A stretch of DNA of 64,000 bases from Planococcus beigongshangi (GCF_016820495.1 NZ_JADHDU010000007.1:33359-97358), one strand, 5' to 3'; counted from the first letter of the stretch, positions 45,382 to 54,710 are shown. Program-made: numbers and translations. Notes: generated by a model not told the origin, from the sequence alone.

Positions 45382-45584
45382 TTTACCACCCTTTCCGACT
45401 TTATCCACTAAAGGAGTGTTTCGAAACTTTCAAACGCGATTAACCAGCTGCTTTTAACTGGTCCTTCATTCACTATAAATCGTATACACTTCTATAGTAG
45501 AGAGTTTCCCTGTATTTCAGAACTTACTCTTCCGACTCTTTAGTTGAACAAGTTGAAAGCTGTTTCATTTTTTATAGGAAAATA

Positions 45585-45626
45585 AAAATAAACCACACCC
45601 GCGATGCAGATGCAGCGAGTGTGGAA
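45585..45626 (-). terminator. Terminator of the ASCH-like gene
   Basis: CCACACCCGC / GCGAGTGTGG stem and TTTTATTTT tail on the minus strand. Confidence 0.75.
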
Positions 45627-45630
45627 TCTC

Positions 45631-45969
45631 TTATTTCCCTTTAAGTTCATGAACCCATACTACTTGATCAGGGTCCCACACAGCACCATGATGGATAGAA
45701 GTGAGTGCTTCTTTATAGTCAACTAAATCTTCATAACCTTCTTGTTTTGCGTCTTGCTCAGTTACTTCTTTCAGTTGTTGCGGATAAACATCTTCTATAA
45801 TGAAAACATAGTCTTTCAGTGCGATTTCATCGCCGGTGTCAGCGTATCGGTCGTTTCTTCGAACTGATGTTTTACTGCCAGCGATAACCTTCCCGATATC
45901 ATCCTCACGGGATATTAGCTTATTGATATCATACTTTTCCGGCCAATTTTGCTTGTTTTCATAAACCAT
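45631..45969 (-). CDS. ASCH-domain-like protein
   Basis: 112 residues. The central part fits the ASCH/PUA-like fold: KVIAGSKTSVRRNDRYADTG (the loop with GxKTxxxR), GDEIALKDYVFIIEDVYPQ, then TEQDAKQEGYEDLVDYKEAL. ASCH proteins bind RNA or modified nucleosides; the target here is unknown. AAGGAGAG is 9 nt before ATG. Stands alone. Confidence 0.72.
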   Translation of the reverse strand: MVYENKQNWPEKYDINKLISREDDIGKVIAGSKTSVRRNDRYADTGDEIALKDYVFIIEDVYPQQLKEVTEQDAKQEGYEDLVDYKEALTSIHHGAVWDPDQVVWVHELKGK

Positions 45970-46154
45970 ATAGTATCTCTCCTTTGCTATTTGGTTCTTT
46001 TTTCCCTAAAACCCGTACTTACAAACGTTGCAAATTGCCTCCCTGCTGCGTGAAATGGATAGACGGCAGTGCCAAGATCCATTGTTTTCGCAATTTACAG
46101 CATTTTGAAGTATAAACTGTAACAGCAAATGAATTACTGTATTTTACATTTACC

Positions 46155-46326
46155 CAGCAACTCCCAGATTGTCCCTGTGATTCAAATATTTATGAATATT
46201 TAAATATTATAACAATTATACAAGCGTTGATGCCCAAAATCCTCACGGTTCTTGGACATCGCTTTTTTAACATTCAATTGTAGTGAATATACTGAATCGT
46301 CTTTAACACAGGGTCGCGATTTTTAC
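46155..46326. repeat. R2-related repeat, variant
   Basis: Starts ACTCCCAGATTGTCCCTGTG, ends ACACAGGGTCGCGATTTTT; the centre differs from other R2 copies (arms GATGCCCAAAATCC / TTCTTGGACATC). Its right end overlaps the stop codon of the GGDEF gene. Confidence 0.8.
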
Positions 46327-47570
46327 ACAGGGTCGCCTTCTTCAGACATACTATTTTCAGCAGTAACGCGGTTCCGCCCCAACCGCTTAGATTGGAACAG
46401 CAGGTTGTCGGCGAAAATATAGCCTTTTTCAATCGAGGGATGGTCCTGGAATTTCTTATAATACAAGCCGAACGAAGCGGTATAGGCAATCCTCACTTGT
46501 TCATCATTGAAATCCGCTATGACAAAGCTGTCCGTCAGCTTAGATCTCAACCTTTCAAGGCGTTCATGAATTTCTTCAAACGTGCTGTTCCGGAAAAACA
46601 GCGTGAACTCTTCTCCTCCGCTCCGGAACAGCAGATCATCTTCGCGCAAATAACTTTTCAGAAATGCACTGAAATGCCTCAGCACTTCATCGCCTACTGC
46701 ATGGTTATATGAATCATTCACATTTTTGAAACGGTCAATATCCGCCACCACAATGCCGAAAGTCTCTCCCGGATCGCTGAGTTCTTCCATCTTCAAATCC
46801 ATGAACGCCCGGTTATTGATGCCCGTCAAAGCATCCCGGTATGCCAGCTCCATATATTTGTCCCTGTCATCTTTATCCCGCAAATTCTGAATGATTGGAA
46901 AAATGGACTGGCTGACAAAATAATTCAGCATAAATATCCCGATCAGCAATTCCCACTCCCCGCCCATCAAAAAGATGAACAGGAAGCCGTTGATCAGAGC
47001 TGTTTTCCCGAGATCAAGCACGTTCCAATTATTATAGAACTGCATCACTTCTTTGAAAGCGCTGATTTTTTTCACTAAAATAAAATGTACAAGAATAAAC
47101 GTATCGGTCAGGAAATTGGTGATTAGCACAAGGAGGCCGAACAACAGCCAGAATCCAAAAGGAACATCAGCAAAGTAAGGCGACAGCCATCCATATAAAT
47201 AGTAGCAGGTGATATTCGCGAAGCTGAAGATTGAAATATTATAGAAGACATGCAGAAACGGTTTCCTATACTCCCGTTTTCTCCATTTATGAATCAGATG
47301 GACGGATACATTGTAAACAATTTCATAAATAAATGCTCCGAGCGGTCCGGCGAATAAAGCGACTGCAATTCCATAATTGATTGCGTAATCCAGCTCAGTA
47401 TCGCCATACTTGATCTTCATTCGCATCTGTGAGTATGCGACAGAAAAGAAGATGAACACGGCAATGGCCATGAAAAAAGCGGTGCCAGATATATCAGTCC
47501 TTTGAGAAAAGAAGGCGAAGGAGGCCGCGACTATAAAGAGGGTAAACATATATAAATTCTGCCTATTCAT
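46323..47570 (-). CDS. Membrane diguanylate cyclase (GGDEF)
   Basis: 415 residues: six to seven TM helices over the first about 235 form a MASE-like sensor, then a GGDEF domain with DALTGINNRAFMD, DIDRFKNVND and active loop SGGEEF; the RxxD inhibitory site (REDD) lies five residues before it. So it should make c-di-GMP from GTP and be product-inhibited. It may feed the YdaK-like receptor at 16.1 kb. Its final residues (GDPV) are encoded by the end of an R2-type repeat. The 47571-47896 gap upstream is AT-rich with no clear gene. Confidence 0.88.
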   Translation of the reverse strand: MNRQNLYMFTLFIVAASFAFFSQRTDISGTAFFMAIAVFIFFSVAYSQMRMKIKYGDTELDYAINYGIAVALFAGPLGAFIYEIVYNVSVHLIHKWRKREYRKPFLHVFYNISIFSFANITCYYLYGWLSPYFADVPFGFWLLFGLLVLITNFLTDTFILVHFILVKKISAFKEVMQFYNNWNVLDLGKTALINGFLFIFLMGGEWELLIGIFMLNYFVSQSIFPIIQNLRDKDDRDKYMELAYRDALTGINNRAFMDLKMEELSDPGETFGIVVADIDRFKNVNDSYNHAVGDEVLRHFSAFLKSYLREDDLLFRSGGEEFTLFFRNSTFEEIHERLERLRSKLTDSFVIADFNDEQVRIAYTASFGLYYKKFQDHPSIEKGYIFADNLLFQSKRLGRNRVTAENSMSEEGDPV

Positions 47571-47896
47571 TTGTATCCCCTCGCTGCCTTGCCCTGTGTT
47601 GACTGGGCGCTATTTTCTAATAAAATGATTTAAAGTGTTCCACATCAGTTATGCCTGAATTTAATTCTTGGATAATGTCAGTATAGCTAATTTAGCTTAT
47701 GATTTGTAAGAATTTTCTTATACTGTTCAAGTAGCCGCACAATTTCCAGCAGTTTTTCGCCTGGACCTATGTCGATAAATATAATTCAGTTTTTATTTAG
47801 TTGTTAAGAATACCGTTTGAATATTATAGTAATTATCAGAAAGCTTTGTTATTGTAAAATTAAACGCAGCGTCATGACGGCACCAAAAGGAAGTGG

Positions 47897-48283
47897 ATGA
47901 AAACCATTATGAAACGCTATTTGATGCTCTTTGTCTACGTCGCTCTTTTATTTCTGTCGGTCCATTATTTTATTGAACAGTCAGCCGGGCCAATCGCAGA
48001 AGACCGAAGCCGCTTGCTGCCTGTAAAGATGAAGGCGATAAAAGCGACCGACAGCACGTCCGAAATTCAGCAAGTGGTCCTCGATGCCAATTCGGAAGGA
48101 GATCCGATCGCCATTGCCGGCATGCAGCACAGCCAGGGCGGACATACGGAATATCCGGACGGCATCCTTCTTGATATGAAACCGTACAATAAAATTCTGG
48201 CATTCGATGCCCAGGAGAAAACCATCATAATATCACTTCCCAGGGAGCGACACAATTCCCAAACAATTTATACGAACGAATAA
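47897..48283 (+). pseudogene. FAD-binding oxidase N-terminus, cut by an R1 repeat
   Basis: About 112 native residues: a hydrophobic N-terminal anchor (YLMLFVYVALLFLSVHYFI), then the FAD_binding_4 start PIAIAGMQHSQGGHTEYPDG, where the His normally carries FAD. At about 48235 the frame runs into R1 and ends SLPRERHNSQTIYTNE. The rest of the roughly 450-residue enzyme is absent downstream. Confidence 0.78.
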
Positions 48284-48398
48284 AAAGAAAAAACCACTAA
48301 CGAAATGTTGATGTAGACGGTGTGGCCATGCATAAAGTATAAGTTGTAGTGTATTGTCAAAATTGTTTAGAATTGTTTCTTTCCCGGGGACGCGATTT
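48235..48398. repeat. R1 family MITE-like repeat, full copy
   Basis: Ends ACTTCCCAGGGAGCGAC and TTTCCCGGGGACGCGATTT; interior as in other copies (CAAACAATTTATACGAACGA; GTAGTGTATTGTCAAAATTG). It interrupts an FAD oxidase gene on its left. Confidence 0.9.
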
Positions 48399-48399
48399 C

Positions 48400-48933
48400 T
48401 TAGGAATCGACTGTTCCCCCTACTGAAAACGCGTATAAGGCATCTGCATAGGCAACCATGGCATTGAGCTCACTATCCTCTTTCTCGAACCCGTGTGTTT
48501 TCATTTTGCGAATTAATTGAAATTCTTCTTTTTCTATTAATTTTTTAATTTCATTTTTTAACTGAGTAATTTGACCATGTTTTTCTTTCGAAATTGTTTG
48601 ATAAAGTTCTTCCTCCAAAATTAGATAATCTACCAGCTCATGAGTATTGCTATAAAATTTATTCATGTCTTTTTGAAACAGGGCTTCTACTGCGCGATTA
48701 TATTCCTTCGCAATGCCGTCATTAATTTCTGGTCTATTTGTTGTTTTCATAAAATCCTTACTATATTTAAAAATAACGACATCTGCCATTCCTTCGTTGT
48801 TCAGCTGCTTGTATTCTTCTTCTATATTTACAACTTCTTCACTTGAAGCTTGTGTATTCTCTAATTGGATATTATCTGTTGAATTGCTACATCCTACTAA
48901 AATCGCACATATCAAAACTCCGCTCCAAAACAT
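48400..48933 (-). CDS. Small lipoprotein of unknown function
   Basis: 177 residues. Lipobox ILVGCSNS near residue 15, then a helical, charged body (EEEYKQLNNEGMADVV; ITQLKNEIKKLIEKEEF). Start is uncertain: ATG 48933 gives a short signal without Lys, and GAGGAGAGG lies about 17 nt upstream, so a non-ATG start a few codons earlier that includes FKK is possible. Its stop lies at the border of the R1 copy on the right, so the end may have been reshaped. Confidence 0.55.
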   Translation of the reverse strand: MFWSGVLICAILVGCSNSTDNIQLENTQASSEEVVNIEEEYKQLNNEGMADVVIFKYSKDFMKTTNRPEINDGIAKEYNRAVEALFQKDMNKFYSNTHELVDYLILEEELYQTISKEKHGQITQLKNEIKKLIEKEEFQLIRKMKTHGFEKEDSELNAMVAYADALYAFSVGGTVDS

Positions 48934-49053
48934 CTTTTTAAAAGTAATCCTCTCCTCTAAAGCTTTAAAATTACCATACCTTATAATCATATAACTAACA
49001 ATACATTCCATTTCCGATTATAATAAATCTGCTAAATACTTATCATGAACTAT

Positions 49054-49080
49054 AAAAGCCGTTAATCGAGTAACGGCTTT
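49054..49080. terminator. Hairpin upstream of the lipoprotein gene
   Basis: AAAGCCGTTA / TAACGGCTTT stem with a 6-nt loop; tails are poor, so terminator activity is uncertain. Confidence 0.45.
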
Positions 49081-49104
49081 AAAAAGAAAATTCTATTGAA
49101 ACAT

Positions 49105-49269
49105 CCCTTCCAAGGGAGCTGTATAATTCCCAAACAATTTATATGGATGTATAAAATGAAAAAACCAAAACCGAACTATTGATGCGAAAGGTGCGGCCAT
49201 GGATAAGGCATAAATTGTTGAGTATTGTCAAGATCGTTTAGAATTATTCTTTCTCTTGGATGCGATTTC
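49105..49269. repeat. R1 family repeat, diverged full copy
   Basis: CCTTCCAAGGGAGC ... TTCTCTTGGATGCGATTTC with recognisable interior (CAAACAATTTATATGGATGT; TTGTCAAGATCGTTTAGAAT). Confidence 0.85.
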
Positions 49270-49299
49270 CAATGGTAAATTCCGAAAGGAGGTGAAAAA

Positions 49300-49527
49300 A
49301 TGCCTAATAAACCAGTTCATACGGTTAAGAATCCCACTGGAGGTTGGGATAATAAACAAGGTGGAGAAGTAATCAGCCATCATCACAAAAAAGTCACCGC
49401 TGTTGATAGAGGAAGACAAACAGCGAAAAAAGATTCGACTGAACATCGTATTCATAATATGGATGGAAAAATAGCGCAAGCAAATAGTTATGGAAACGAT
49501 CCAAATCCTCCAAAAGACAAACGCTAA
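49300..49527 (+). CDS. DUF2188 family protein
   Basis: 75 residues, small basic and hydrophilic. It fits DUF2188: HTVKNPTGGWDNKQGG near the start, VTAVDRGRQTAKKDSTEHRI in the middle, and the NSYGNDPNPP end. AAAGGAGGTG gives an almost perfect ribosome site. Family function unknown. Lone gene between R1 copies with its own terminator. Confidence 0.88.
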   Translation: MPNKPVHTVKNPTGGWDNKQGGEVISHHHKKVTAVDRGRQTAKKDSTEHRIHNMDGKIAQANSYGNDPNPPKDKR

Positions 49528-49529
49528 AC

Positions 49530-49578
49530 TTAATACACCAGCGATGTTATCAATCATCATCGCCGGTGTATTTCTTTT
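49530..49578 (+). terminator. Terminator of the DUF2188 gene
   Basis: AATACACCAGCGATG / CATCGCCGGTGTATT stem (one mismatch) then TCTTTTTAT. Confidence 0.9.
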
Positions 49579-49593
49579 TATATTTTTAATATT

Positions 49594-49760
49594 CGCTTCC
49601 CAGGGAACCGTACTATTCCCAAACAACTTATAAGGATGCATAAAAAGAAAAAAGCACAACCGAAATGTTGATGTAGCTGGGGCGACTATGCATATAGTAT
49701 AAATTGTAGTGTATTGTTAAAATCGTTTAGAATTGTTTCTTTCTCTGGGACGCGATTTTT
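49594..49760. repeat. R1 family MITE-like repeat, full copy
   Basis: CGCTTCCCAGGGAACC ... TTTCTCTGGGACGCGATTTT. Reverse reading supplies the end of the VWA gene stub. Confidence 0.9.
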
Positions 49761-49818
49761 TAACTTCTCTTCTTTTTAGTGTTTTTTTGAAGAGACCTAA
49801 TTTATCAAATAAACCCAA
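49717..49818 (-). pseudogene. 5' stub of a second TerF-like VWA gene, capped by R1
   Basis: From TTG 49818, with AGGAGG upstream, the frame reads MGLFDKLGLFKKTLKRREVK and then SRPRERNNSKRF from the R1 repeat. The first residues and the upstream DNA (to about 49900) match the start and leader of the VWA gene at 2269-2988, including CGCCTCCTG and the stretch ending TTTTCCAG. The vWA domain is gone. Confidence 0.7.
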
Positions 49819-49889
49819 CACACACGCCTCCTGTATGGTTCTTTTTTCAAAAGTATACCTGCTGACCACCGGAATGATAGCCCTTTTCC

Positions 49890-50040
49890 AGTAACTCCTA
49901 AACATTTCCTGTACTCCCCACGATTTATACAGCTGACTAAAATGAAAAATCACACCCGCAGTGTTGATTCAGCGAGTGTGGCAATGTATAGATGATAAAT
50001 CGAAATGTATTGTCAAAATCATTTAAAATTCTTTCTTCCC
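49890..50040. repeat. R1 family repeat, strongly diverged
   Basis: ACGATTTATACAGCTGACTA, CACACCCGCAGTGTTGATTC, then GTATTGTCAAAATCATTTAA; the end motifs are worn. Confidence 0.6.
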
Positions 50041-50062
50041 TATTGGAAACTTCCTCCAAAAC

Positions 50063-50218
50063 TTAAAGCAGCCCCCAAAACAAATACATCTGTGAAGTAA
50101 TTAGATAGAGCAAACCTCCGATTGAAACTACTTTAAATAATTGTCCGGGTGAAATGTATAAGATAAAAAGCGGGGCTGTCCAAGTCAGCAACTCCAAGAT
50201 GTACCTGACATCGAAATA
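50063..50218 (-). pseudogene. Possible C-terminal fragment of a membrane protein
   Basis: An open frame without start reads ILELLTWTAPLFILYI, then SPGQLFKVVSIGGLLYLITS and MYLFWGLL before a stop. Hydrophobic, two TM-like stretches. Parent family not recognised; could be chance. Confidence 0.3.
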
Positions 50219-50228
50219 CTAAAAGCCG

Positions 50229-50272
50229 AACAGCCTTGTCTGGTACTCCAACGAGTACCAGACAAGGCTGTT
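50229..50272. terminator. Perfect 20-bp stem hairpin after the SDR gene
   Basis: AACAGCCTTGTCTGGTACTC pairs fully with its complement across CAAC. It follows the SDR stop by 33 nt and could terminate it, but it is longer than needed and lies beside GGGGCTGTCC, a common insertion-sequence end. Confidence 0.7.
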
Positions 50273-50305
50273 AATAAAAATATTATAAATAAATTGATTT
50301 GGTCT

Positions 50306-51034
50306 TTACTGTACCGAATATGCGCCATCAATAGGCAGAATAGCTCCCGTTATAAATGAAGCTGCTGGAGAAGCCAAAAATGCGACTGTTTGTGCAACCT
50401 CAACTGGTTCTCCGAGACGTTTGAATGGCGTGCGATCAATAATTGGTTGAACAAAATCATCTTCCAAAGTGGCTACTAATGGCGTGTTGATCCAACCTGG
50501 AGCTACAGCATTAACTCGGATACCATCTTTTGCATAGCCGATTGCCAATGACTTTGTAATTTGATCGACTCCACCTTTAGAAGCGCTATAGGCTGGGCCA
50601 TAATCCGCACCGAAAATTGCTAGCATCGAGGATACATTGATAATTGAACCAATCTCTGATTTAGCAAGCAATGGATGTGCAAGCGTGCTGAAGTGGAATA
50701 CCGCGTTCATATTAATATCAATCACTTTCTTGAATGTTTGCTGATTATATTGATCCGGCAGATTTACTCCTGCACCGTTAAACAAGATATCCAATGACTC
50801 AAGTGATGCCATGAATTTTTCAACAGCTGGTTCATCAGTTACATCCAGTTCAACCGGAATAATATCCAATTCATTAGGTATATTCAACGCTTCTGATTTC
50901 AATCCTGCCGCATATACCTTTGCTCCCAATTCCGCTAAATAGAGTGCGGTTGCTTCTCCAATACCTGAGGTACCGCCCGTTACAAGAGCTGTACGTCCTT
51001 TAAATAAGTTTTCTGCGAATGTTTGAGTTGTCAT
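50306..51034 (-). CDS. SDR family oxidoreductase
   Basis: 242 residues, classical short-chain dehydrogenase. Cofactor motif TGGTSGIG near residue 19, NGAG near 86, and the catalytic Ser135/136, Tyr149 and Lys153 (YSASK) are all present; the C-terminal PGWINTPLV and FITGAILPIDGAYSV close the fold. Substrate unknown. GGAGGA precedes ATG at 9 nt. The gap 51035-51329 upstream shows a weak unrecognised frame on the minus strand and no clear gene. Confidence 0.9.
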   Translation of the reverse strand: MTTQTFAENLFKGRTALVTGGTSGIGEATALYLAELGAKVYAAGLKSEALNIPNELDIIPVELDVTDEPAVEKFMASLESLDILFNGAGVNLPDQYNQQTFKKVIDINMNAVFHFSTLAHPLLAKSEIGSIINVSSMLAIFGADYGPAYSASKGGVDQITKSLAIGYAKDGIRVNAVAPGWINTPLVATLEDDFVQPIIDRTPFKRLGEPVEVAQTVAFLASPAASFITGAILPIDGAYSVQ

Positions 51035-51329
51035 TTTTCTATTCCTCCGCTTCTATAGTTAGTCCAAGAAATCAGATTTCTTAGATAAATTTAATTATAA
51101 GGAACTTCTTGCACTAAAGCTTGTTCACTGCTCAGGAGGGATGAGACATACAATGGAAGACTCGCAGTAACTATTGCAGAAGGACTAATGCGTTTCTTCT
51201 TTTTCAGTAATGAAATGGATGGAATTCTAAGTAATAACTGCTCAAATTTCATCATCTATTCTCTGAAATAAGAGTTTCACTTCCCAGTGGTCAAGCCCCT
51301 CTTTTTTTGACACCAACTAATTGTGTATC

Positions 51330-51410
51330 AGCTAGCTAATTTTTTCGCATTCAAATAAGCGGCCGGCGTCAAATAACCCAGTCTTTTTTGAGTGCGTTCG
51401 CCATAGAACT
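51330..51410 (-). pseudogene. IS3-family transposase (OrfB), C-terminal remnant
   Basis: The frame reads FYGERTQKRLGYLTPAAYLN and then AKKLAS and a stop, the end of an IS3/IS150-type integrase-like transposase. The frame runs straight into the R1 copy at 51411, which cut it. Confidence 0.8.
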
Positions 51411-51577
51411 TCGCTTCCCTGGGAACCGTACAATTCCCAAACAATTTATAAGGATGCATAAAAAGAAAAAAGTACAACCGAAATGTTGATGTAGCTGGAG
51501 CGGCTATGCATATAGTATAAATTGTAGTGTATTGTCAAAATCGTTTAGAATTGTTTCTTTCCCTGGGAAGCTATTTT
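51411..51577. repeat. R1 family MITE-like repeat, full copy
   Basis: CGCTTCCCTGGGAACC ... TTTCCCTGGGAAGC; its inverted ends are nearly perfect (GCTTCCC-GGGA). It sits inside an IS3 remnant. Confidence 0.92.
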
Positions 51578-51637
51578 TCAAAATACATTCGATTTCGGCA
51601 CAAACCTTGATATGACGGCATTCAAAAGACCGCTAAT

Positions 51638-51775
51638 TTAGGTTCGAATTAACGGTCTAATTGATGCTTTAATTATCGTTTTGCGTCCCTCAACTGAACG
51701 GGTTACTCCTATTGGTTCAGGCTTTTTTTCAATTACATGTTTCGCTAATAAACTTAATTCCCTTTGATACAAGGG
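51638..51775 (-). pseudogene. Unidentified gene fragment
   Basis: An open stretch reading LYQRELSLLAKHVIEKKPEP and then IGVTRSVEGRKTIIKASIRP before a stop, downstream of gltS. No start codon with a site. Codon use looks coding, but the family is not recognised. Confidence 0.3.
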
Positions 51776-51789
51776 CGCAATTTAAATTT

Positions 51790-52974
51790 TCAGCTAAATA
51801 CATTTATAAATAACGTAATTATTATCGGATTAAAAATGTTTATAAAAACGACTGTAATTACTGGCAACACAAACCAAGCATTAGGTGCGGGACCATTTTT
51901 TTCAATGATTGCTGACATATTCGCTATAGCATTAGGCGTCTGCCCAAGCCCAACTCCTATATGCCCAGCGGCCATTACCGCTGCTTCATAATTTTTACCC
52001 ATTGATCTAAAAGTTACAAAATATGCATAAATCATCATGATAATTGTCTGAACCAATAAAATAATTATCATTGGCAATGCTAATCCAAATAATTTCCAAA
52101 TTTCCAATGACATCAAAGCCATTGTCAAAAATAAATTTAAAGATATATTTCCAATAATATCAACTTCTTTCATACGAACAGAAATCAGTTTGACATCAGC
52201 CAAAATACGAACAATAGTACCCCCAAATAAACATCCTACATAATAAGGAAACGTTAAACCCGTAAGATTTAATAAATATGAAATTATTGAACCACCCGCA
52301 GCTGCAATTAGCACCAACAGAACGCTATTTAAAACGTTAGCTTCAACCAAAAGAACAGATTCTTCCTTTTCTTCAGCTAAATGTTTTCCACTAGCTTGAG
52401 TGCTACTCAGTTTATATTTGTCGATAAGTCTTTTTGCAACTGGACCACCTACCACACATCCAATCATCAAACCAAATGTGGCTGAAGCGACTCCGACTAC
52501 GGTTCCTCCATCTGCTCCTAAAGCTTCTAACGTAGGTCCAAAGGCTGCACCTGATCCAACTCCTCCTGACATCGAAATGGAACCCATAGCAATGCCAAGA
52601 AGTTTATCAAGGCCGAACAAGCTAGCTAATGAAACCCCAACGAGATTCTGGATTATTAAGAACACCACTGCAACTACCGCTAAAATTGCACCCTGTTTTC
52701 CACTTTTCTTAATAAGCGGCAGGCTGACTGAAAAACCAATACAGGTAAAAAAGATATTCATAAAAAAATCTTGCAATGAGGCATCTAAACTTATATTTAT
52801 TATATTAGTCTGATAACCAGCAAATACCAACAAACTAAATAGAATTCCCCCAATAACAGGAGCAGGTATAAAAAAGTTTTGTAAAATTTTCACTCTACTT
52901 TTAATCCATTTTCCAATATAAAATACGATTACTGCCAAACCGACACTTTGAAGAATATCAAATGTTATCTGCAT
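51790..52974 (-). CDS. gltS: Sodium/glutamate symporter GltS
   Basis: 394 residues, 10-12 TM helices in two inverted halves. The paired re-entrant loops are visible: SMSGGVGSGAAFGPTLEALG in the first half and GHIGVGLGQTPNAIANM in the second, with PAPVIGG near the start. Imports glutamate or a similar dicarboxylate with sodium. AGAGGAG lies before ATG. It follows two RraA-family genes by 224 bp, with a cre-like site between, so it may form a regulated unit with them. Confidence 0.9.
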   Translation of the reverse strand: MQITFDILQSVGLAVIVFYIGKWIKSRVKILQNFFIPAPVIGGILFSLLVFAGYQTNIINISLDASLQDFFMNIFFTCIGFSVSLPLIKKSGKQGAILAVVAVVFLIIQNLVGVSLASLFGLDKLLGIAMGSISMSGGVGSGAAFGPTLEALGADGGTVVGVASATFGLMIGCVVGGPVAKRLIDKYKLSSTQASGKHLAEEKEESVLLVEANVLNSVLLVLIAAAGGSIISYLLNLTGLTFPYYVGCLFGGTIVRILADVKLISVRMKEVDIIGNISLNLFLTMALMSLEIWKLFGLALPMIIILLVQTIIMMIYAYFVTFRSMGKNYEAAVMAAGHIGVGLGQTPNAIANMSAIIEKNGPAPNAWFVLPVITVVFINIFNPIIITLFINVFS

Positions 52975-53018
52975 ACTTCACTCTCCTCTTTAAGTCATAA
53001 ATATTTACTCTTCTTAAA

Positions 53019-53034
53019 ATGATAGCGCTATCAA
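53019..53034. promoter_or_regulatory. Candidate cre (CcpA) site before gltS
   Basis: ATGATAGCGCTATCAA contains the perfect palindrome TGATAGCGCTATCA and fits the catabolite-response pattern WTGNNARCGNWWWCAW at every position. It lies 45-60 nt before the gltS start codon. Another LacI-family repressor could also use it. Confidence 0.7.
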
Positions 53035-53197
53035 GTTGTGTAAAAAAGTGCTCTATTCCAAAGTTGTTAGTGAATAACTTAACTATGTATACTCAGCAAG
53101 CTAAAGAAAAGCACTTATATTGATAAAATCAGATTTACAGTTTTTTATTGACTTACATTATTACTAGTAAAATATTATTGATTTGATTGAATATTCG

Positions 53198-53875
53198 TCA
53201 ATCTATAAACTCACATCCTTTATCATTAAGCACTTTATCCACCCAAGTTCTATTCCAAGATCCATTCTTGATATCTTTCATCATTTTTTCTTCTTTTTTT
53301 ACAGTTTCTTTAGCCATTTTTAATATTTCTAGAGCATCTATGGCATCAATTACAACTACGCCATCACTATCGCCGACAATAATATCTCCAGGTTTTACTG
53401 TCACTCCTCCACATGAAATAGGAAAATTTATTTCCCCCGGTCCATCTTTATAGGGACCAGCCGGGGTAACACCTGCTGCATAAACTGGTATAGACATTCC
53501 TCTGATATCTCCCACATCACGAATGGATCCATCAATTACAAAACCTGAGATTCCTCGTTTCTGCGCCCAAGTAATCATTAACTCCCCGATCAATGAATTA
53601 GTAGTGTCACCTTGAGCATCAACTATAATTACATCACCCGGTTGTGCCATATCAATTGCTTTATTAAGAAATAAATTATCACCTGGTCGAGTTTTAATTG
53701 TGAAAGCGGTTCCAATTAACGGGATATTGTTATAAGGTCTAATATTCGAACTAATACAAAAGGTCCTGTTCATGTTATCCGCTATATTGGCAACCGGAAT
53801 TCCGGCAAAACCCTCTAATAAATTCTTTGATGGTCGTTTAAACTGTCTTTTTATGCGATATCCTATATTAGCCAT
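53198..53875 (-). CDS. RraA/HMG-aldolase family protein, copy 2
   Basis: 225 residues of the RraA-like fold, including GDNLFLNKAIDMAQPGDVII, GELMITWAQKRGISGFVIDG with the substrate-binding Arg-Asp (SIRDVGD), and GDIIVGDSDGVVVI. Members are divalent-metal 4-hydroxy-4-methyl-2-oxoglutarate/CHA aldolases or oxaloacetate decarboxylases. ATG 53875 has AAGGAG 10 nt upstream; ATG 53884 would overlap the previous gene by 4 nt. Second of a tandem pair. Confidence 0.82.
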   Translation of the reverse strand: MANIGYRIKRQFKRPSKNLLEGFAGIPVANIADNMNRTFCISSNIRPYNNIPLIGTAFTIKTRPGDNLFLNKAIDMAQPGDVIIVDAQGDTTNSLIGELMITWAQKRGISGFVIDGSIRDVGDIRGMSIPVYAAGVTPAGPYKDGPGEINFPISCGGVTVKPGDIIVGDSDGVVVIDAIDALEILKMAKETVKKEEKMMKDIKNGSWNRTWVDKVLNDKGCEFID

Positions 53876-53880
53876 TCCTA

Positions 53881-54528
53881 TCATTCTCCTTTTTGTAAAT
53901 GATGATAATTGAAGTGTTTTCGTGCTTCATCTAAGCGCATCCCATTTTCAATGGCATCTCTTATTCTGTCTTCTGCATTTGCAATTCTTTTTGCTTCGTC
54001 GAGTACTTGCTGTTCAATAATTTTAGGAACTACGACTACGCCGTCCGCATCGCCAACAATAATATCTCCTTTTTTTACAATGACGTTTGAAATATTAATC
54101 GTCTCACCGACAGTCTCAATCTGTACCCGTCCTTTCCCCGTTCTCATATACCGGTTTGTGCTAAATACCGGATAATCTAAATGGATACTACGATGTGTAT
54201 CACGGCATACGCCATCTATTACTGTTCCAGCAATTCCACGCCTCTTTGCAACTCCTGTCAAAATATCTCCCCACACTGTACAATCAAGTCGACCGTTATT
54301 ATCTAAAACAACCACGTCACCAGGTTCAACATCGTCAATAAAATCTCCAACTGTCCCTGGTTCTAAGTCAACCGGGCTGTACTTTACGGTGAAAGCCCTT
54401 CCAACTATTTTCCACTCAGGATTAATCGAACGAACTCCAAAACATTGTCCAAATACACCAATTTTATCTAGAGCATCCGATATAGTAGAAGTATCTAATT
54501 CTTTAAAAGAAGTAATAATCTGTTCCAC
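53881..54528 (-). CDS. RraA/HMG-aldolase family protein, copy 1
   Basis: 215 residues of the same fold as its neighbour but well diverged: DTSTISDALDKIG, GDFIDDVEPGDVVVLDNNGR, GILTGVAKRRGIAGT-like segment with VIDGVCRDTH (Arg-Asp), and GDIIVGDADGVVVVP. GTG 54528 has AAGGG about 8 nt upstream; GTG 54537 lacks a site. Two unlike RraA proteins in tandem may form a hetero-oligomer or act on related substrates, under the GntR regulator upstream. Confidence 0.82.
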   Translation of the reverse strand: MEQIITSFKELDTSTISDALDKIGVFGQCFGVRSINPEWKIVGRAFTVKYSPVDLEPGTVGDFIDDVEPGDVVVLDNNGRLDCTVWGDILTGVAKRRGIAGTVIDGVCRDTHRSIHLDYPVFSTNRYMRTGKGRVQIETVGETINISNVIVKKGDIIVGDADGVVVVPKIIEQQVLDEAKRIANAEDRIRDAIENGMRLDEARKHFNYHHLQKGE

Positions 54529-54710
54529 TGCTATCACCCTTATCTTTTTTATTTACTGCCTGTATTAAAATGCGCCTTTCATTGACCTACTACATGAAAA
54601 AAGTTATTGAGCAGGCTAAATTTCTACCTCCTAAATCGTGACGCCCATTCGTATACACTCGGTCGACAATCTACACCAAAAAAATAAAGACGATAAACAC
54701 ACAAGTTTTT

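Noticed and set aside
49228..49659. Frames within R1 copies as small proteins (also 56648-56851, 42901-43083)
   Set aside because: They start or end inside the repeat, carry the same residues at every copy, and lack ribosome sites; treated as repeat-derived.
51135..51170. Nine-codon peptide after AGGAGGG near 51140
   Set aside because: Too short, no regulator divergent to it, and not followed by a plausible gene; likely chance.
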